DNA of 64,000 bases from NCBI GenBank assembly GCA_963969395.1, contig OZ017802.1:1242501-1306500 (forward strand), written 5' to 3'. Position numbers and translations under genes: made by a program. The notes beneath the pieces are model-generated. The model saw only the letters and a program-made list of their open reading frames with translations. It was not told the origin of the DNA and did not search any database. The stretch is from Pseudoscleropodium purum. Taxonomy: Eukaryota; Streptophyta; Bryopsida; Hypnales; Brachytheciaceae. The stretch's first letter is position 1, and every line of letters begins with the position of its first letter. This document shows, piece after piece, positions 1-12,485 of the stretch.

Positions 1-306
1 TTGGCTAATTCCATGAAGCAATACGACATTCCAAAATACTCATGATAGAAATTATGAGAGAGCTTTGACATGACTGCAATGAACTATCCATAAACAACAT
101 CATGACTTGAACAATCATCCATAATGATCAAATTGCATATAATTATACGACCCTCTAATTATGGAGATAAACAAAATGTTCACTAATTATCGGCAAATCC
201 ATTCACATATCCCTACACAAAACTAATTCAACATTTTGAGGTCCCGATCTATCTAGTGACGAGGGACATGGGCAATCATGATTCCAACAAGATTCCTGTT
301 CCACGT
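1..306. other. No gene seen
   Basis: AT-rich sequence between the window edge and the terminal stop of the transposase-like relic. I see no coding frame longer than a few dozen codons that resembles a protein and no terminal inverted repeat that would close the element to its right. Confidence 0.5.
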
Positions 307-2212
307 TCAAAATTGTACATACTCGTCAATCGCCTCTTCAACTATTGTTGGAAACTTGTAAACGATATCGCCTCTAGCAACACGGTAGTTACATTGCAAC
401 ATAGGGAACTTAATAGCTCTAATGTAGTCCACATTGTGATGAGCTAAAAGTAATTTCCTCAATAAAATATAAGAGTGAGCTCCGGATTCAAACCCCTAGT
501 AGTACATTCCCTGAATTACCTTATTCCTGACAACAAATGACTCGCCTCCAGGGCATTTGAATGGCTCTATACATGTAAACATCTTTCTAGTACAAAGAAG
601 CATATAGAAATCCACATTTTCCTCGTTATCTACAACAGCTAAAATGGCAAAATTGTCCCCTAATTCAAGTATGGAACCAAAATACAATCCATTCACGCCA
701 AACTCATCCCAGTTTTCCTCATCAAATTCAGCACCAATAACACCTCAAACATAGCCTGGTCGATGGATAATTAAAACCTCAACTTCCTAGGACCTAGTCT
801 AGGCCACATTTTCACAACTTTCCCAATTACCCTCAATACAAGGAGTACAAAATCATGCCAAACTTCTCTTTAGGAACTTATTTACATCCAACATCCTTAC
901 AGAACTAATTTGATGCACATCTCTGCATCCCTTGATGGATTCACAATCGTATTCAGTCTCTCTATCGACATCCTCTTTCAGGACATGCCAAAATGTTCGT
1001 TGCATAGGGATTCTCTCACCTGAGTAGCAAGATTCAAGCCATGTATTTAACTTCTCCCTCAGAAACCACACGACAATTTGAGCATCTTATAGCTTTGGCT
1101 TGTGAACATCCAATTGTGCATTGTGCATGTAGCACTTCAGCACAATACTTGCGCCATTGTAGGGTCCTTTTCCGTGACCAGATCCAAAGAAAGACCAAAC
1201 ACAATTGCAACCATTAGTAATTTCTAGATATCGACTGATGAAGTACCATGGAATTCGGCTTTTGAATTGTCCAGCACATCCGTCACTCCATACCCAATGA
1301 TGTTTCGGAGTGAACTCTCCCTCAAGAACATAGTTCCAATGCATTTGGAGACAATGTTGCACAAAAAAGCTGTCATGTTTTTTATCATCACTTATATAGA
1401 AGTGATATTGCATAATATTCCTAGTATTGTCGTCCTTAGGATCAAGGTCTATATTTCTCACCTATGTAATGTGCACCAAAATACTCACCTAATAATTGTG
1501 CCAATTTATGGACTGAACTTCATTTTGGACTTCAAAAGAATAATTTTCAGCAAAATATGTAGTAGAGATCATAGTATCAGCTAGGAAATTAGCCAAACAA
1601 GTCTTAAACTGTTCATCTTTCCATTTTGCCACAAAATTGTGCCTTAAAAAAGCTTTAAGCTTTGGTTTGAGGTACGTTACCAGCTCATTTGAGGTTGTTT
1701 CCTTGTAAATTAGTTGCAACTTCTTTCTCTCTAGTCCCTTCTTAGTAGTGATGGTCTCAAGTGAAAAATGCCTCCATTTCACAAGTTTACTACATGTTCC
1801 CACCTCTTCAATTGGGTAAATGGGTAAAAAATCAACTCCACAATTAACACACTCTTCAAACACACATTCCCTTGCATACCATTGGCTGGCATTAGTTTTA
1901 GGACACAATATGGCCTCCAGCATGGCTATCACCCCAATGAAGGTACATTGACTACCACACCAGTGTCCTTGAACCCCGGATTGACAAACGTCCTTACAAT
2001 CACAAAAAACAAAACCCCTCCAGATGCAATCTTGCCTTAGTTCTCATGTAATTAAAAGCCACCTTCAATTCTTCCATTTCAACATGATATATAAAACAAT
2101 AAATATTTTGTTCTTTGATTTTCTTAACAAACCAAGGTTGAAAGAAATCAAACATGTGCTTCCCTATAATGATCCATGGATTTGTTGCTTGGAATTGTAA
2201 GTAAAACTCCAT
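307..2212 (-). pseudogene. Unclassified transposase-like protein, C-terminal part, decayed
   Basis: A minus-strand relic of a transposon-like protein that I cannot assign to a named superfamily. From 1932 down to the final TGA at 307-309 one reading frame runs for about 540 codons without an indel but with eight internal stops, at 1489, 1462, 1087, 853, 799, 787, 745 and 496 (lower coordinates). A separate frame at 2000-2212 continues the N-terminal side and connects through a one-base slip in a T run near 2005. Visible motifs are a cysteine cluster (CDCKDVC, then HWCGSQC), the block SDGCAGQFKS, and WSFFGSGHGKGPYNGA about 30 residues later. The D in SDG and the H-G-K / D(N)GA block look like conserved active-site or structural positions, as seen in transposase-like proteins of animals and plants, but this is an inference. 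All stops could come from CAG, CAA, CGA or TGG by a single transition. The family identity is open; that it is a coding relic is fairly certain. Confidence 0.6.
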
Positions 2213-3745
2213 TTGCCAGATAGAGAATACATGTTATTGTTCACAAATTTGAAGTGCCTAAATCCAATATCCAACCAGTAAAGTCACTCATACTTCAAGA
2301 CGTGACCCCGGATTGTACATTTGATCCATACAAGTCAATAGCCTATTTGAGCATGTACTCCAACCCACTAGGCTTTCAGGTTTTTCTCTACAACTTCAAA
2401 CATTGCTCTTAAAGTACATTTAGACACCGATATGTACCCAAAGTTAGCAAGAGTTCAAATAAATGGCATACAAGTTTACATCGAATCCCTACAGTACATT
2501 CATAGTATCCCATTACTTCCTAAAATAAAGTATATCCATCGCCTATGCCTACAAGATTCTAATACTCCCTATGACTTGCCCCAAACTCACTTCCAATGCC
2601 CTAAACAGAATCCAAGTTCATACTTAACCCTCCAAATGTAGCTGAGTTCATGCTTCAGCACCAAAGTACATACATTCTACTAACTAATTTTAGAGTCAAA
2701 TTAGACTCCATTATAGTGCTACAATGTTCTTATTATAATTCCGTGAAAACCTTACAACAGTCAAAACTCCTTGTTCATTCTCCTAGAACCTATCTATGCA
2801 CCCAAAATTGTACAAGCATTTATATATGATACTATATAAAGCATATAGCATCTAGAACTCCCCATTCATTCAAGATAAAACACTGCATATACCCAAATTT
2901 TATATAGACATTACAAATCTACGAAGTTACAGTGTCAAACAAATGGCTTGGCACATGGAGTTCAAAATCCATACCTGTGATTCTAGCAAGTACTAGCAAA
3001 GGTGTTTCTCTCAAACACTAGGGGCAATCCAGTGCTTCACAACTTCTTTACGATTTGGACTTGCCCAAGTTTCCGCAATCCATCAAGCAATCACTATTGC
3101 CTTTACAAACTCACTGGTGGCATCTTTTTTGAATTTTCGTACTGAGAGATTCCATACAATATGTTATGTGGACTCCATTGGACTTTTTCGTTGGATTGCC
3201 GCTCGTACATTCCGAGGGTGAACTCCCAACAAACACGCCTGCTACCTCTTCGATATGGAAGTGCATGAACTAATTACCACTATCAAGATCACATATTTTG
3301 TCACAAGATTGGCCCTACATCTGGCGTTTTTTACCTTCAACAATGATTTCACCAAACTCGCTATAATTTCTTTTTGAGCCTGAAGTTGGGCTACGAGCTT
3401 GCAAGACTCTAGCAAAACCACTGATGCAAAGCCATCCGACCAAACTACCTACAAAATGGCTTGTTGGTGACCTAAATCATGAGATTTATTCAAAGTGGAG
3501 GAGACAACATCTATGATGACATTTGTATGGTGACAAACATGTCATGGATTCAATCTCGCACCTAATGTAGTAGAGTTCTGCCTCTCCATCACCTATTCTA
3601 CTTCAAGTTGTTTTTGCGACACTTTAGCAATCCTTTTCCTATTTCTACACTCTCGTTGCCTTTCTCGAGCTCTTTCTATACGATCCCTTTCAACAAGACC
3701 AGGATGTATAATCCCACTTCTTTTTGTGATTGCTCTAGTACTACC
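2213..3745 (-). pseudogene. Probable N-terminal part of the same transposase-like relic
   Basis: The minus strand upstream of the 307-2212 relic keeps protein-like stretches in changing frames. Near 3740-3600 it reads an arginine/glutamate-rich segment (RERQRECRNRKRIAK). Near 3222-3166 it reads HPRNVRAAIQRKSPMEST. Near 3102-3018 it reads WIAETWASPNRKEVVKHW after a stop in place of an expected residue. Further pieces at 2420-2230 (VSKCTLRAMFEVVEKN, then FRHFKFVNNNMYS) lead into the downstream part. Several stops and frame changes, or lost introns, separate them. Order and strand fit one long protein of roughly 1,000 residues, but I cannot delimit exons or the true start. Moderate confidence that it is coding-derived, lower that it is one gene with its neighbour. 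Confidence 0.4.
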
Positions 3746-5290
3746 CATTTTTCAAAATCAATACAAGTTTTGCCCATAAAACTTCAAAAATACCATTAAA
3801 CGATAAACCCTACAAATTGAAATGGTACCCCAAGAATGTAACCGTAAATCCTAGAAACCTCTAAACCGTATTCATTACTATACACAGTCAAGCAACAATG
3901 GTAGAGATTTGTATCCTAAATCCAACACTATACAGGAACAATGCTCCTAGTCACACAATTCAATTTGCAATCTCCAAAACCACTAATTGAAGTAGCATAC
4001 ACCCCTAAAACAATAAATCCTTTAGATTGACTAAGACAATCAAGACAAACTAAGAGCCATTTCAACCTTGAATCCAAAACTGCCCGAGTCAAGTGCACCT
4101 AAGGGTACAACTCAATTTGGAGTCACCAAAAGCCCTAAATGGCAAAACAAATAATACTTAAACAATGAATTATGTAGCTCAAGAAGGGCATTGCCGCAAA
4201 AACATGAGTCACTTTTACCCCTCACCCTAAACCTCATACACTCAGTGCACGGAAGAATCAAACTATATTTGCAATCGACAGTACCAGTGACCACCTAAAC
4301 CGCACACATCCAACACCCTAAACCCTAAAAATTGATAAGCAATCTGAAGCAACACTAGGATAGATCTGTAATACAAACAAAGACTTCCAAAGTTGAGCAC
4401 ACACATGAGAACAACTTAATCTTCCATAGCCAGGAGTAGTCACATGAGGAGATGTGACCACACATTGTACCTACTTATGACCACAACTCCATTGCCAAAG
4501 CCCAGACATTCACAAGAGCCATTGTGGGATGGTCCTTCCTGCGACCTCAAACCCTAACTAGCCTAATGAACAAAAGACAAAACGGACAAGTGACATCATC
4601 CAACTTTAGATGCCTACAAATGAAACCTCTACAACAGCATTGCAATTTGAATTTCCAACACAAAGCCTACTTAAAGATTTCATTCTCATAGGGCTCTCCA
4701 AAAACAAATTTGGCAAAACACCTTTTTTGCCCCTCACATGGACTTTGGAGAAAGAGGTCAAATTCAGACCCTTAAAAAGTCCATAACTACACTTTCACAA
4801 ATGATTCTACTCAAAAGAAAATGCATTCTTGGACCCTAAACCTAAAATACACCATATAGTAACTTGGTATTCCAATAATATGTTTTGTTTTTTCATGAAA
4901 ACACTGAAAACCTGGGTTACTTTTCCTATTTGTCCAAGTCCATATTCTAACTTCAAAAGTCTATAACTACTATAATTTAAGATGAATTTTTAAAAAATGA
5001 AGCACAATCTTCAACACAATAGAGTTTCCTATGTAGATACAAATTTTACACTAAACAACATTAGTTTACTTTGTCTATTTCGTCTTGCAATACAAAGTAC
5101 TTTATGAAAATAGCCCTATGACAAAAGAAGTGAGCCACCCAACCGTGCATTCACCCTAGACCTATAATATATTATTCTTTTTACCATGAATTTTTTTGTT
5201 TTGTGGGATATTGTGGTTCCTATGAAACATTGGTGCATAGAGTTGATTGCTAAGATCATTCACTACATTATTCTAGAGGAGATTAGAAAA
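3746..5290. other. Intergenic, no gene seen
   Basis: AT-rich sequence with no convincing reading frame. Around 4314-4329 there are two adjacent copies of the plant telomere-type unit CCCTAAA, too few to call a telomeric repeat. Several phrases on membrane-type short frames at 4112-4294 show no family resemblance and are not annotated. Confidence 0.4.
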
Positions 5291-7785
5291 CCCTTGCACA
5301 CTTGCTAATTTTTTATTGTTACTTATGATGAAACTACTACTATGGATAGTGACTCTTAGATTTCAATTTATATGTATGTTGTGAAAATCCAACTATACCT
5401 AATCTTTTATACTATTGAAGTTAGAGAAGTTGGTTGTAAGAGGTTTAGAAAACAACATCACACATGTCATCATGAACATCTTGACAAGTATAGACAGTCT
5501 TTCCAAGACAACTTTATTGTCCAAGTTTGTGTATTTTGGGGTTGATAAGGTGTAGAAATAATGTTATCAACCAACTGAAGAGCAACATGGCTCCTCACGT
5601 AGTAGGTGTTCATTTCATTGCTCATCATGTCAACATGGTGGTAAGGGCCCTTTTGGCCTTTATATTTGTGAGTTGAATTGAAGACTTTTTTAAGGCAATT
5701 TACATATTCATTAAGACTTCCTCAAAGAGACAATTGGAATTCAAGACCCTAGTTGAGATTGTGGGGACAAGAAGTGCAAATACAATCAAGCTCGAGAATC
5801 AAGCACATTGCAATATGGTTGTTCAATCTTCAAGATCTTTGTAAGAGGATTTTAGTAGAATACCACGCTTTGGTTGTGAAAATGGTATTGGATTCAAAAG
5901 CTAATGAGCCTTCAAAGAACTTGTATCATTATTTGTGTGACTTAGAATGTTTCCTTAGATTTGTCTCTACTATGTCATTCATAGGAACCACCCAATGCTT
6001 TATAAAGTTGATGTAGGCTTGTGATGTGTATCTTGGAGATTTTGTTGTTGGGGTCCTAGTTTGCCAAGAAGAGATCCAAGCTTTGTGTTTGAATAAAAAT
6101 AAATAAAAAAAAAACTTTTGCTCCAATGTTTTCTACTTGTTTAGAGATTTTGTGACCAAACTTCAAAGTCCATTAAGTTGAAGTAGATCACTAATCTCAA
6201 TATGGGGGTGGAGCATTTGTGCTTCAAGAATTCATCGGTGCCTTCTACTATTATATGCATGACATATAATGCCTTTGATTTCTTTGTATTGCAAACTCCA
6301 ATCACCAAAAAGTTACTAGAGTAGAATATGTTTTCTATCAAGAAGATTGTGAAAGGTATGTCTTATCATTTCTCTTTTTTATTTATTTTTATTTTTCTAA
6401 TTTTTTAATTTCATACTTCCTTATTTTCTTGTTAGGTTTTGTATTTGTCTTATAAGGCTTTTGTAAAAAAAATTGATCTGTTGGAATTTCAATATTATAA
6501 CACTAATTTAATAAGTTGTTTTGTCTATAACTATTGAGATTTTGAAGTTGATTCCTAATATGAACATTTAGTCTTGGCATAAACCAATACTTGAAAACAT
6601 GTCTTACCAAACTTATGCAATTGTTGGTATGCACATTAGTTGTGCCTTTTTAGAGCATCTAGACTCCTTCCTATTGCATGATAGAGAGGTTATTTATTAT
6701 ATAACTTGAATTTGATCCAAACTCACATTTATGTTATTGAATGTTTGTTTCTTATTAGTATGATTGATTTTGTGGGAAGGAATTGAATTTGACTATTTGA
6801 TCATGGTTAGTCTCATCATTGTTATATTTTTTACCATCCTCCAACTTTAAATCTTATTTGACCTTTTGATTGAATGGATGATCCTAATTGTTGTTTTCAT
6901 TGGTTGGTCCTCAAAGATTTGGTGTTTTTTTGGTGTAATCATTGGAGACTCAGTTATTGTTGGTTGTTGCATTTGAAGGGATTTTTGAAGTAGGAATCAT
7001 GTGTTCAATCTAGGTCAATCACAACTATTTGATCATTTTTGTTTGAATACCCGTAGTTGTCTTTATTAAGTTGAAAACTAGATTGTCATAACATCTTTGA
7101 ATGTGATGTTCAAAAGCCTCGACTTGAAACCACATTTAATGTGGTCTCCATTGCACTTTGTAGATACAATGCAAAAGCTATCTGATAAGCTAGCAAGTCA
7201 ATTTCCACCCCTTCTACCAGCCAATACTATGTTTACAAAGTGGATGCACTAGGTATAGTGTATCTACAGTATTGGTTGGTAGAAGGGGTGGAAAAAATTT
7301 GAAGATCATTTCAACTTCATTAAGGTAGCCAATGCTGCCCAAAGGTATACAAGGATGCAAACAAAATTGAGCATTGGGTGCCACCAATGCTCAACAAAGA
7401 TGATTTGAACTCATAAGCACTTTCCTTCAAGTGTGCAATGATGCACAATTTATAAGAGGCCATGCAACCACCCCCATACTACGAACCCCCTCAATGGTGT
7501 TTGTGGCAACCTTTTGATGCAAATTTGGTGTTGATGAATCAATTTCTCTTTGAGTACTTTAAGCTTTTTGAATTGATTGCCTTCATAGTGGTGGAATTCA
7601 TAACTGATGAGCAAATATTTTCAACAATGAATTTTGTGAAGGGCAAACTCCAAAATGAACTCTTAGAGCACTTGGATGTATGTGTAGGGATGTTTGTCCG
7701 AAGATCATTTTACACTTCAAAATTTTCCCTCTCAGAAAAGTATTTTTCCATTGGAAAGATGTATAACAGAGGTATAGTATAGTTG
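5291..7785 (+). pseudogene. Decayed hAT-type transposase
   Basis: A strongly degraded plus-strand hAT-like transposase. At about 5309-5360 the frame reads FFIVTYDETTTMDSDS, a stop where W is expected, then ISIYMYVV, which resembles the first catalytic-aspartate block of hAT transposases of the DUF4371/ZMYM-like type. At about 5590-5720 it reads HFIAHHVNMVVRALLAF, the hAT HC-AH block, then a region with SSKRQLEFKTLVEIV. The end, 7462-7782, keeps an open frame of 106 codons with DEQIFSTMNFVKGKLQNEL, resembling the C-terminal dimerisation segment. The pieces lie in different frames with many stops, so the copy is old. The middle (about 6350-7300) shows no protein similarity I can see and may hold another insertion, including the hairpin at 7201-7297. 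Family assignment is by recalled motif pattern. Confidence 0.5.
7201..7297. repeat. Short hairpin with near-perfect 26-28 bp stem
   Basis: The arm ATTTCCACCCCTTCTACCAG plus CCAATACT (7201-7228) pairs with 7268-7295. The only imperfection in the inner 26 pairs is a G-U. The loop is about 39 nt and contains a small AGTG-GATG-CACT palindrome. The form is that of a small-RNA precursor or of a tiny foldback element; the sequence alone cannot decide. Confidence 0.55.
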
Positions 7786-8629
7786 GTGTATAATTGTATT
7801 TTTTTTAGCATTTAGAGAAATGTTTTTGAATTACTTCATTACCTCCATAACCTCAATTATTTTCATAGACTTCAAAGTTCAAGGAATACTTGTAGATGAC
7901 AAAAAGAGTTATTCCACTTTCATATTTTGATTTGTTTAATTGAATAAAAAAAAAAGGCACTCTTCCTTGTTTTTTATTTTTTACCTCTTCAAATATGAGT
8001 TCAGATTTTTTTTGGAATTTGTTACTATATTGATTCCTAAGTCACGTATTTATTAACCATTTAATGAACTTGGATGAATATGTGTAGTCTCATGCCCAAA
8101 TCATATTTTTGAACATTAGACACAAAGCTAAAATTGGATTCATGATTGTAGCCCAATAGCTCATTTCTTTCACTTAGTGAAACCTCTAATCATTTTGATA
8201 TAAAATTTAATCTTCACATGAATGCTAGTGAGGTTTACCAAAAAAAAAGGCCTAAACATGCTCAACAGACGGAAGCAATTGATGTTATATTCTAGGCAAG
8301 AGATTAGTCAGTTGACTACATGTTCAATTCATAAAAATTAAAAATGGCCCCAATAATAGCAAGCTGCCATCACACAGCCAGGACCATTGACAAGCAACTC
8401 CACGACTTTTGAAAGAAACACAAAGCACATAAAAGGACCTACACAAAATGAATGAGCTCTCAACATCTTCAAACTTCACAAGGAGATTCACAAGGAGATT
8501 CAAGCTAGCTGCGAGTTCTAAGGTAGTATGCTCTAAAAGCAACCATGCTCTAAATGCAACCCCTATCTACAAACGAGTGACATGCTGCTTGAAATATGTT
8601 TTACTATCATTGATCAGTTAGGTAGGCTT
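7786..8629. other. Intergenic, no gene seen
   Basis: AT-rich sequence without a recognisable coding frame. The only local structure noted is a 14-bp direct repeat (TCACAAGGAGATTC, twice) near 8476-8504. Confidence 0.4.
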
Positions 8630-9340
8630 AAAGAGCAGACTACCTTAGCATGAAGTACTTGCAGGGTTTTGTTGCTACTAAGCAAGGATTTGCCCGGGGA
8701 GGTGGGGATTGGGCTCCACAAAGAAACAAAGAGGACACAGACTCTCTCTCCATTTGGCATGGCCGCCCAAAACATATGCCATAGTGGGTTGTTTCTCCTG
8801 CCGGGCTGTGTGCCTAAGTTATATGGAGTCACCCACCCTCTGTGGTCAGGCTCTACTAAGAAAATGTCCACTATTGCCAGATTCCTGTTGCCTGATGACT
8901 GTGGACTTGATGAGGCAGCCTCCCTGTCCTTACGATCCCCTGCTCACAGGAGGGAGCTGGCTGTGAGTAACAAATAGGACTGTGATGTCCAAACATAAAA
9001 TAATAAATAAAATAAATAAAATAAAATAAAATAAGACTGCCCAATTGCCTGCCTGCCTGCCTGGGCTGAGGACCGGGGAGGGTACCTTGAGGATAAGCAA
9101 TTCCATTCAGCGGCGGGCGGTGCTGCAAAGTCAATTGCAAGGGAAGGGAAGGTCTGCAGTCTGCACGCCCTTCTAGACAAGGTGCAAGTACCTTCCTTGC
9201 TTGCCAAGGGAACAGTGGTTATGCCATCCAGTTTGATCTTATCTTGATCCAAGACATTCACTTCATAATTCCACACTACTGCAGTTTGGGAAACAGTGCA
9301 CCCCCTCCCTCCCTCAGGGAGATCACTGTGCTACGGATGA
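8630..9340. other. GC-rich island without recognised gene
   Basis: A block clearly richer in G and C than its flanks, bounded by AT-rich DNA on both sides. It carries an AAATA-type run near 8995-9035 and a GCCT run near 9044-9065. Overlapping open frames occur on both strands (for example plus 8669-8977), as expected in GC-rich DNA. None resembles a protein family I know and their amino-acid composition is unconvincing. It may be a promoter or exon of an unrecognised transcript, or a transposon fragment. Confidence 0.4.
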
Positions 9341-10460
9341 TGTTGGACAGGACATGTTACAAAATAGAAGTAACTTAACTCCAGGCAGACCAAGGCACCA
9401 AGCCCACCACAAGCCACAAGGCAGCCAAATGAATGTCAGACAGAGACTCACTTGTCAGAATTTATTTATTTATTTTAAGTGTCAGATATAAGTTGCACAT
9501 GATCATGTACTTGCACAACAGGCAGGGGCAGGGGTGGGGAAAAAAGACAAAAGAGAGAAATAACTCCAACCATGTGTCAAGGTTGGCATAAAGTAAGGGT
9601 ATTTTCACATCTATTTTCCTGGAGAAGATGAGGCCCATTGCACGAGGTAGAAGTATCTATTTGTGATAACTTAAGCATTTCAACTTGTAGGATATGATAA
9701 ATTTGTAGAGAAATGGAAGTCAATGTGTGGAAACATGAGGATGAAGAAGTATGCATAAGAATGAATATTTTATTCAATATAAATGTGAATTTTTCATCCA
9801 AATCCATTTTAGTCTCATAGACTCACTTACTACAATTAACTTAGGCACTTCTCCCTAAACCAAGAAGGAAGAGAGATGAGTAGACTAGAAGGTACAAACC
9901 AATAATCTTTTTCAATAAACAATGCATTCCATTGTTGTCCACCACAAATGAATCTATAAAGCCATTACAAGGGGGCTATCTCAAATAGGTACTTGTACCA
10001 TAACATTTCAAATCTTTTTAGATTTCAAACTATCCTCAACTACTCATTAGAATGAGATTATAATAGGGGACAATTCTTAAAGGCCTTGAGTTCAAAAAAC
10101 TAGATCAATTCAATAAAACTTAGAAAATTTAGGCCCTTCTTCCACTCTCTTTTCAAGGCCACTTTGCACCTAGGCCAATTCCCCTTGAGGTTGCTTGCAT
10201 AAAATCAAATACATCCTATTTGTTGAAAATAATAATATTTTATAAATAATAATTTTTTAATTGAAATCTAACGTTGACCTTGCATTCTTAGTGCACCTAA
10301 TTCATTAAGCTCATATGTTGTCTAATCATGTCTATTTCACTATAAAAAAGCTACATTTGAATTAACCAAAAAAAATGTCCAAATCCACAAAAAATTTCAA
10401 ATTGATAGAAACTAACAACTTTCCTTTGTAGTGTTTTGAAAAAAAAATCATTCACCAAAA
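9341..10460. other. Intergenic, no gene seen
   Basis: AT-rich DNA. At 10461-10477 the sequence CCCTTTAGGATTAA has the form of a right terminus of the TTAA element family (reverse complement TTAATCCTAAAGGG), but I find no matching left terminus, so it is noted only as a possible fossil end. Confidence 0.35.
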
Positions 10461-10689
10461 TTTCCCTTTAGGATTAAAGGAATTTGAACCAATTTCAACC
10501 TTTTGTCCAATCACAAGTGATGATTTTAGACCTCTCACACAACAAATTGGCCCAACCTCTAGGTATAAAGTGTCCCTAAGAATGTGTTCATGTAGTGTCC
10601 TACCTCAACTCTCAAGAAAAATAAAGAATGATACCAAAACTACATACCTTTGCTAGAGGGAACTCTATAGAGTGAAAAAGATTAAAAGC

Positions 10690-11117
10690 TATTAATAATT
10701 TAGATTTTCCTTTTATCTCATACCTAGTTCTACTTAACAATTTTTTTGAATGAATACTAAGTTTTTTTGAATTTTTATATTTTTCCTAGACTCCAAACTC
10801 AATTACTCACCATAAAGTTTTAAGCCTCAAAACTTTGTAGTGCAAAAAATTTTAATTAAGAAGGTTGAAAGTCAAATAATTCAATCTTGCAATGTACAAA
10901 AAAAACTTGTTTTTCCACTTTAAACGCAATTTTTTTGCAATTTAGAGGTCTAAATTTTTGCAATTTATTGTACACTTTTTCATACTAGTTTGATGTAAGA
11001 TCCTACGATTATGTGCAATACAAAAGATTTTCAACTTTCTTTATTTTTTGCAATAGAAATGGTAGTTTTGAGTATTTTTTTGTAAAAAATGGCCTTGGTT
11101 CTTTGGGGGTTGTTTGT
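10690..11117 (+). mobile_element. Right half of a TTAA-family element
   Basis: This stretch parallels the right half of the complete element at 24918-25846. Shared phrases include TTTAGATTTTCCTT, CTACTTAACAATTTTTTT, the paired CTTGTT...CACTTTAAAC block and the terminus GGCCTTGGTTCTTTGGGGGTT. The terminal TTAA is altered (TTGT). The left half is missing or replaced, so this is a truncated copy. Confidence 0.45.
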
Positions 11118-11250
11118 ACTCTTATAGAGTGTAATGTTAGAGATTAAATTATGTTCAATTGTAGGTATTTATGAGGTGTTGGTTATTTTCTACTCTATAT
11201 AGTGGGCTATAGAGTGAAAGTAGATTTCTTGAATAATTAGGTTGCTTTAA

Positions 11251-11704
11251 CCCAAGAAAGTTATTTAGAAGTCATCAAAGTCAACAAATATTTCTACAAA
11301 TATTTTCATTTGTATACATGGAGGTTCATGAGTCCCAATTACAACAATACCTAATTCAAAAGCAGTACATTCTTGTTAGGGTGTATTTGATAGAAATTGG
11401 TTGTTGATGTTTCAAGATGGATGGAATATAGGTGGTGATATGTACACCAACTATAATTATTGTTAGTAGATGTAGATTTCAACCATAATGGAATGATTCA
11501 AAACTTCCCACACATATATAAATCTAGAGAATCAATTTCAAATTTTTCTAAGCAATGAAAATGGCATATCATGCAATTACTTTTTAATCATGTAATCAAA
11601 AGTTATAAAATTTGTTGAACCTTCAAGCTACTCCTCGGGTTCATTCATAGTGAGGTGTCCAAAATTGCTATATTGCCAAAAATTGTAGTTTAGTCTTTTA
11701 AGGG
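11251..11704 (-). mobile_element. Short TTAA-flanked element
   Basis: TTAA at 11247-11250 and 11705-11708 bracket 454 bp. The termini are CCCAAGAAAGTTATTT on the left and, read inward from the right, CCCTTAAAAGACTAAA. The right half matches the right part of the element at 25874-26800: GGAATGATTCAAA, GAAAATGGCATATCATGCAA and CAAGCTACTCCTCGGG occur in the same order. The left terminus is the weaker part of the call. Confidence 0.4.
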
Positions 11705-12485
11705 TTAATTTTAGACCACTGTGTTTTCAAGGATGTTGAACATTGGAATGGCTTTGGTTTGGCTTTGTTCTCTAATCTTCATGGAGAAGGAGAGGGATTG
11801 CAAAAGGTAGCAACTTCCACAAAACCCTAACCCAAGTCTAATACTTTAACAACCAAGCTCTCGCCTTCTAAGTTGATAGATGATAGGTATTACCGTCTAA
11901 ATTACTATCTCATGGTAGATGAAATTTTATCAAGTGTTGAAAGGAGGCACTTAAAATATCCTTCAATTTTTTCCTTAAACTAGTTGATTTTAGTTTTACA
12001 AAATTCCTTTCAATTTTACATACTTTGTTTTCAAAATGCAATTGATTTACATTTGAATCCCCATGGCTAGCTTTGAACTAGCCATTGGGCTAAAAACATG
12101 CCCTAGATCTCACTCGTGCTCCTTTAGGCATTTTGATGGAAATGTTGCTCTAATGTAAATAATCCTACTTATGCTACCCTCTTGTTATAGGAAAAACAAC
12201 ATTTTTTCTATGATATCTTACAGGCAAATCCAATTGTAAAATTTTTGGTGGAATATTCTTTGTCCCCATGTTAAAAAAAATCCAAAAAACATAGTGTATA
12301 TGCATTCTTAGTGAACTTATGTTGCCAAGGATTAATTTGAATGGTAACATTTTGTGTAAGGCTAAATGGCAGTGGGAATTTGTATTAAATCCCAAAAATT
12401 GTAGATTCAAAAACCAATTTGTTTTCGGCAACTAATGGATGAACCCCGATTTATTCTCTGACCATGATGAATTTTTTTTAATTTT
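11705..12485. other. Intergenic, no gene seen
   Basis: AT-rich sequence up to the sharp compositional step near 12490. I recognise no gene in it. Confidence 0.4.

Noticed and set aside
485..500. GGATTCAAACCCC, like an inverted tRNA B box
   Set aside because: It falls within the transposase-like relic and no cloverleaf can be built around it. No tRNA was found anywhere in the window.
2624..2640. TTAACCCTCCAAATG, like a TTAA-family tip
   Set aside because: No inverse partner within 2 kb, and the match beyond CCC is poor.
4314..4329. Telomere-type CCCTAAA units
   Set aside because: Only two units are present; this is within chance in AT-rich DNA.
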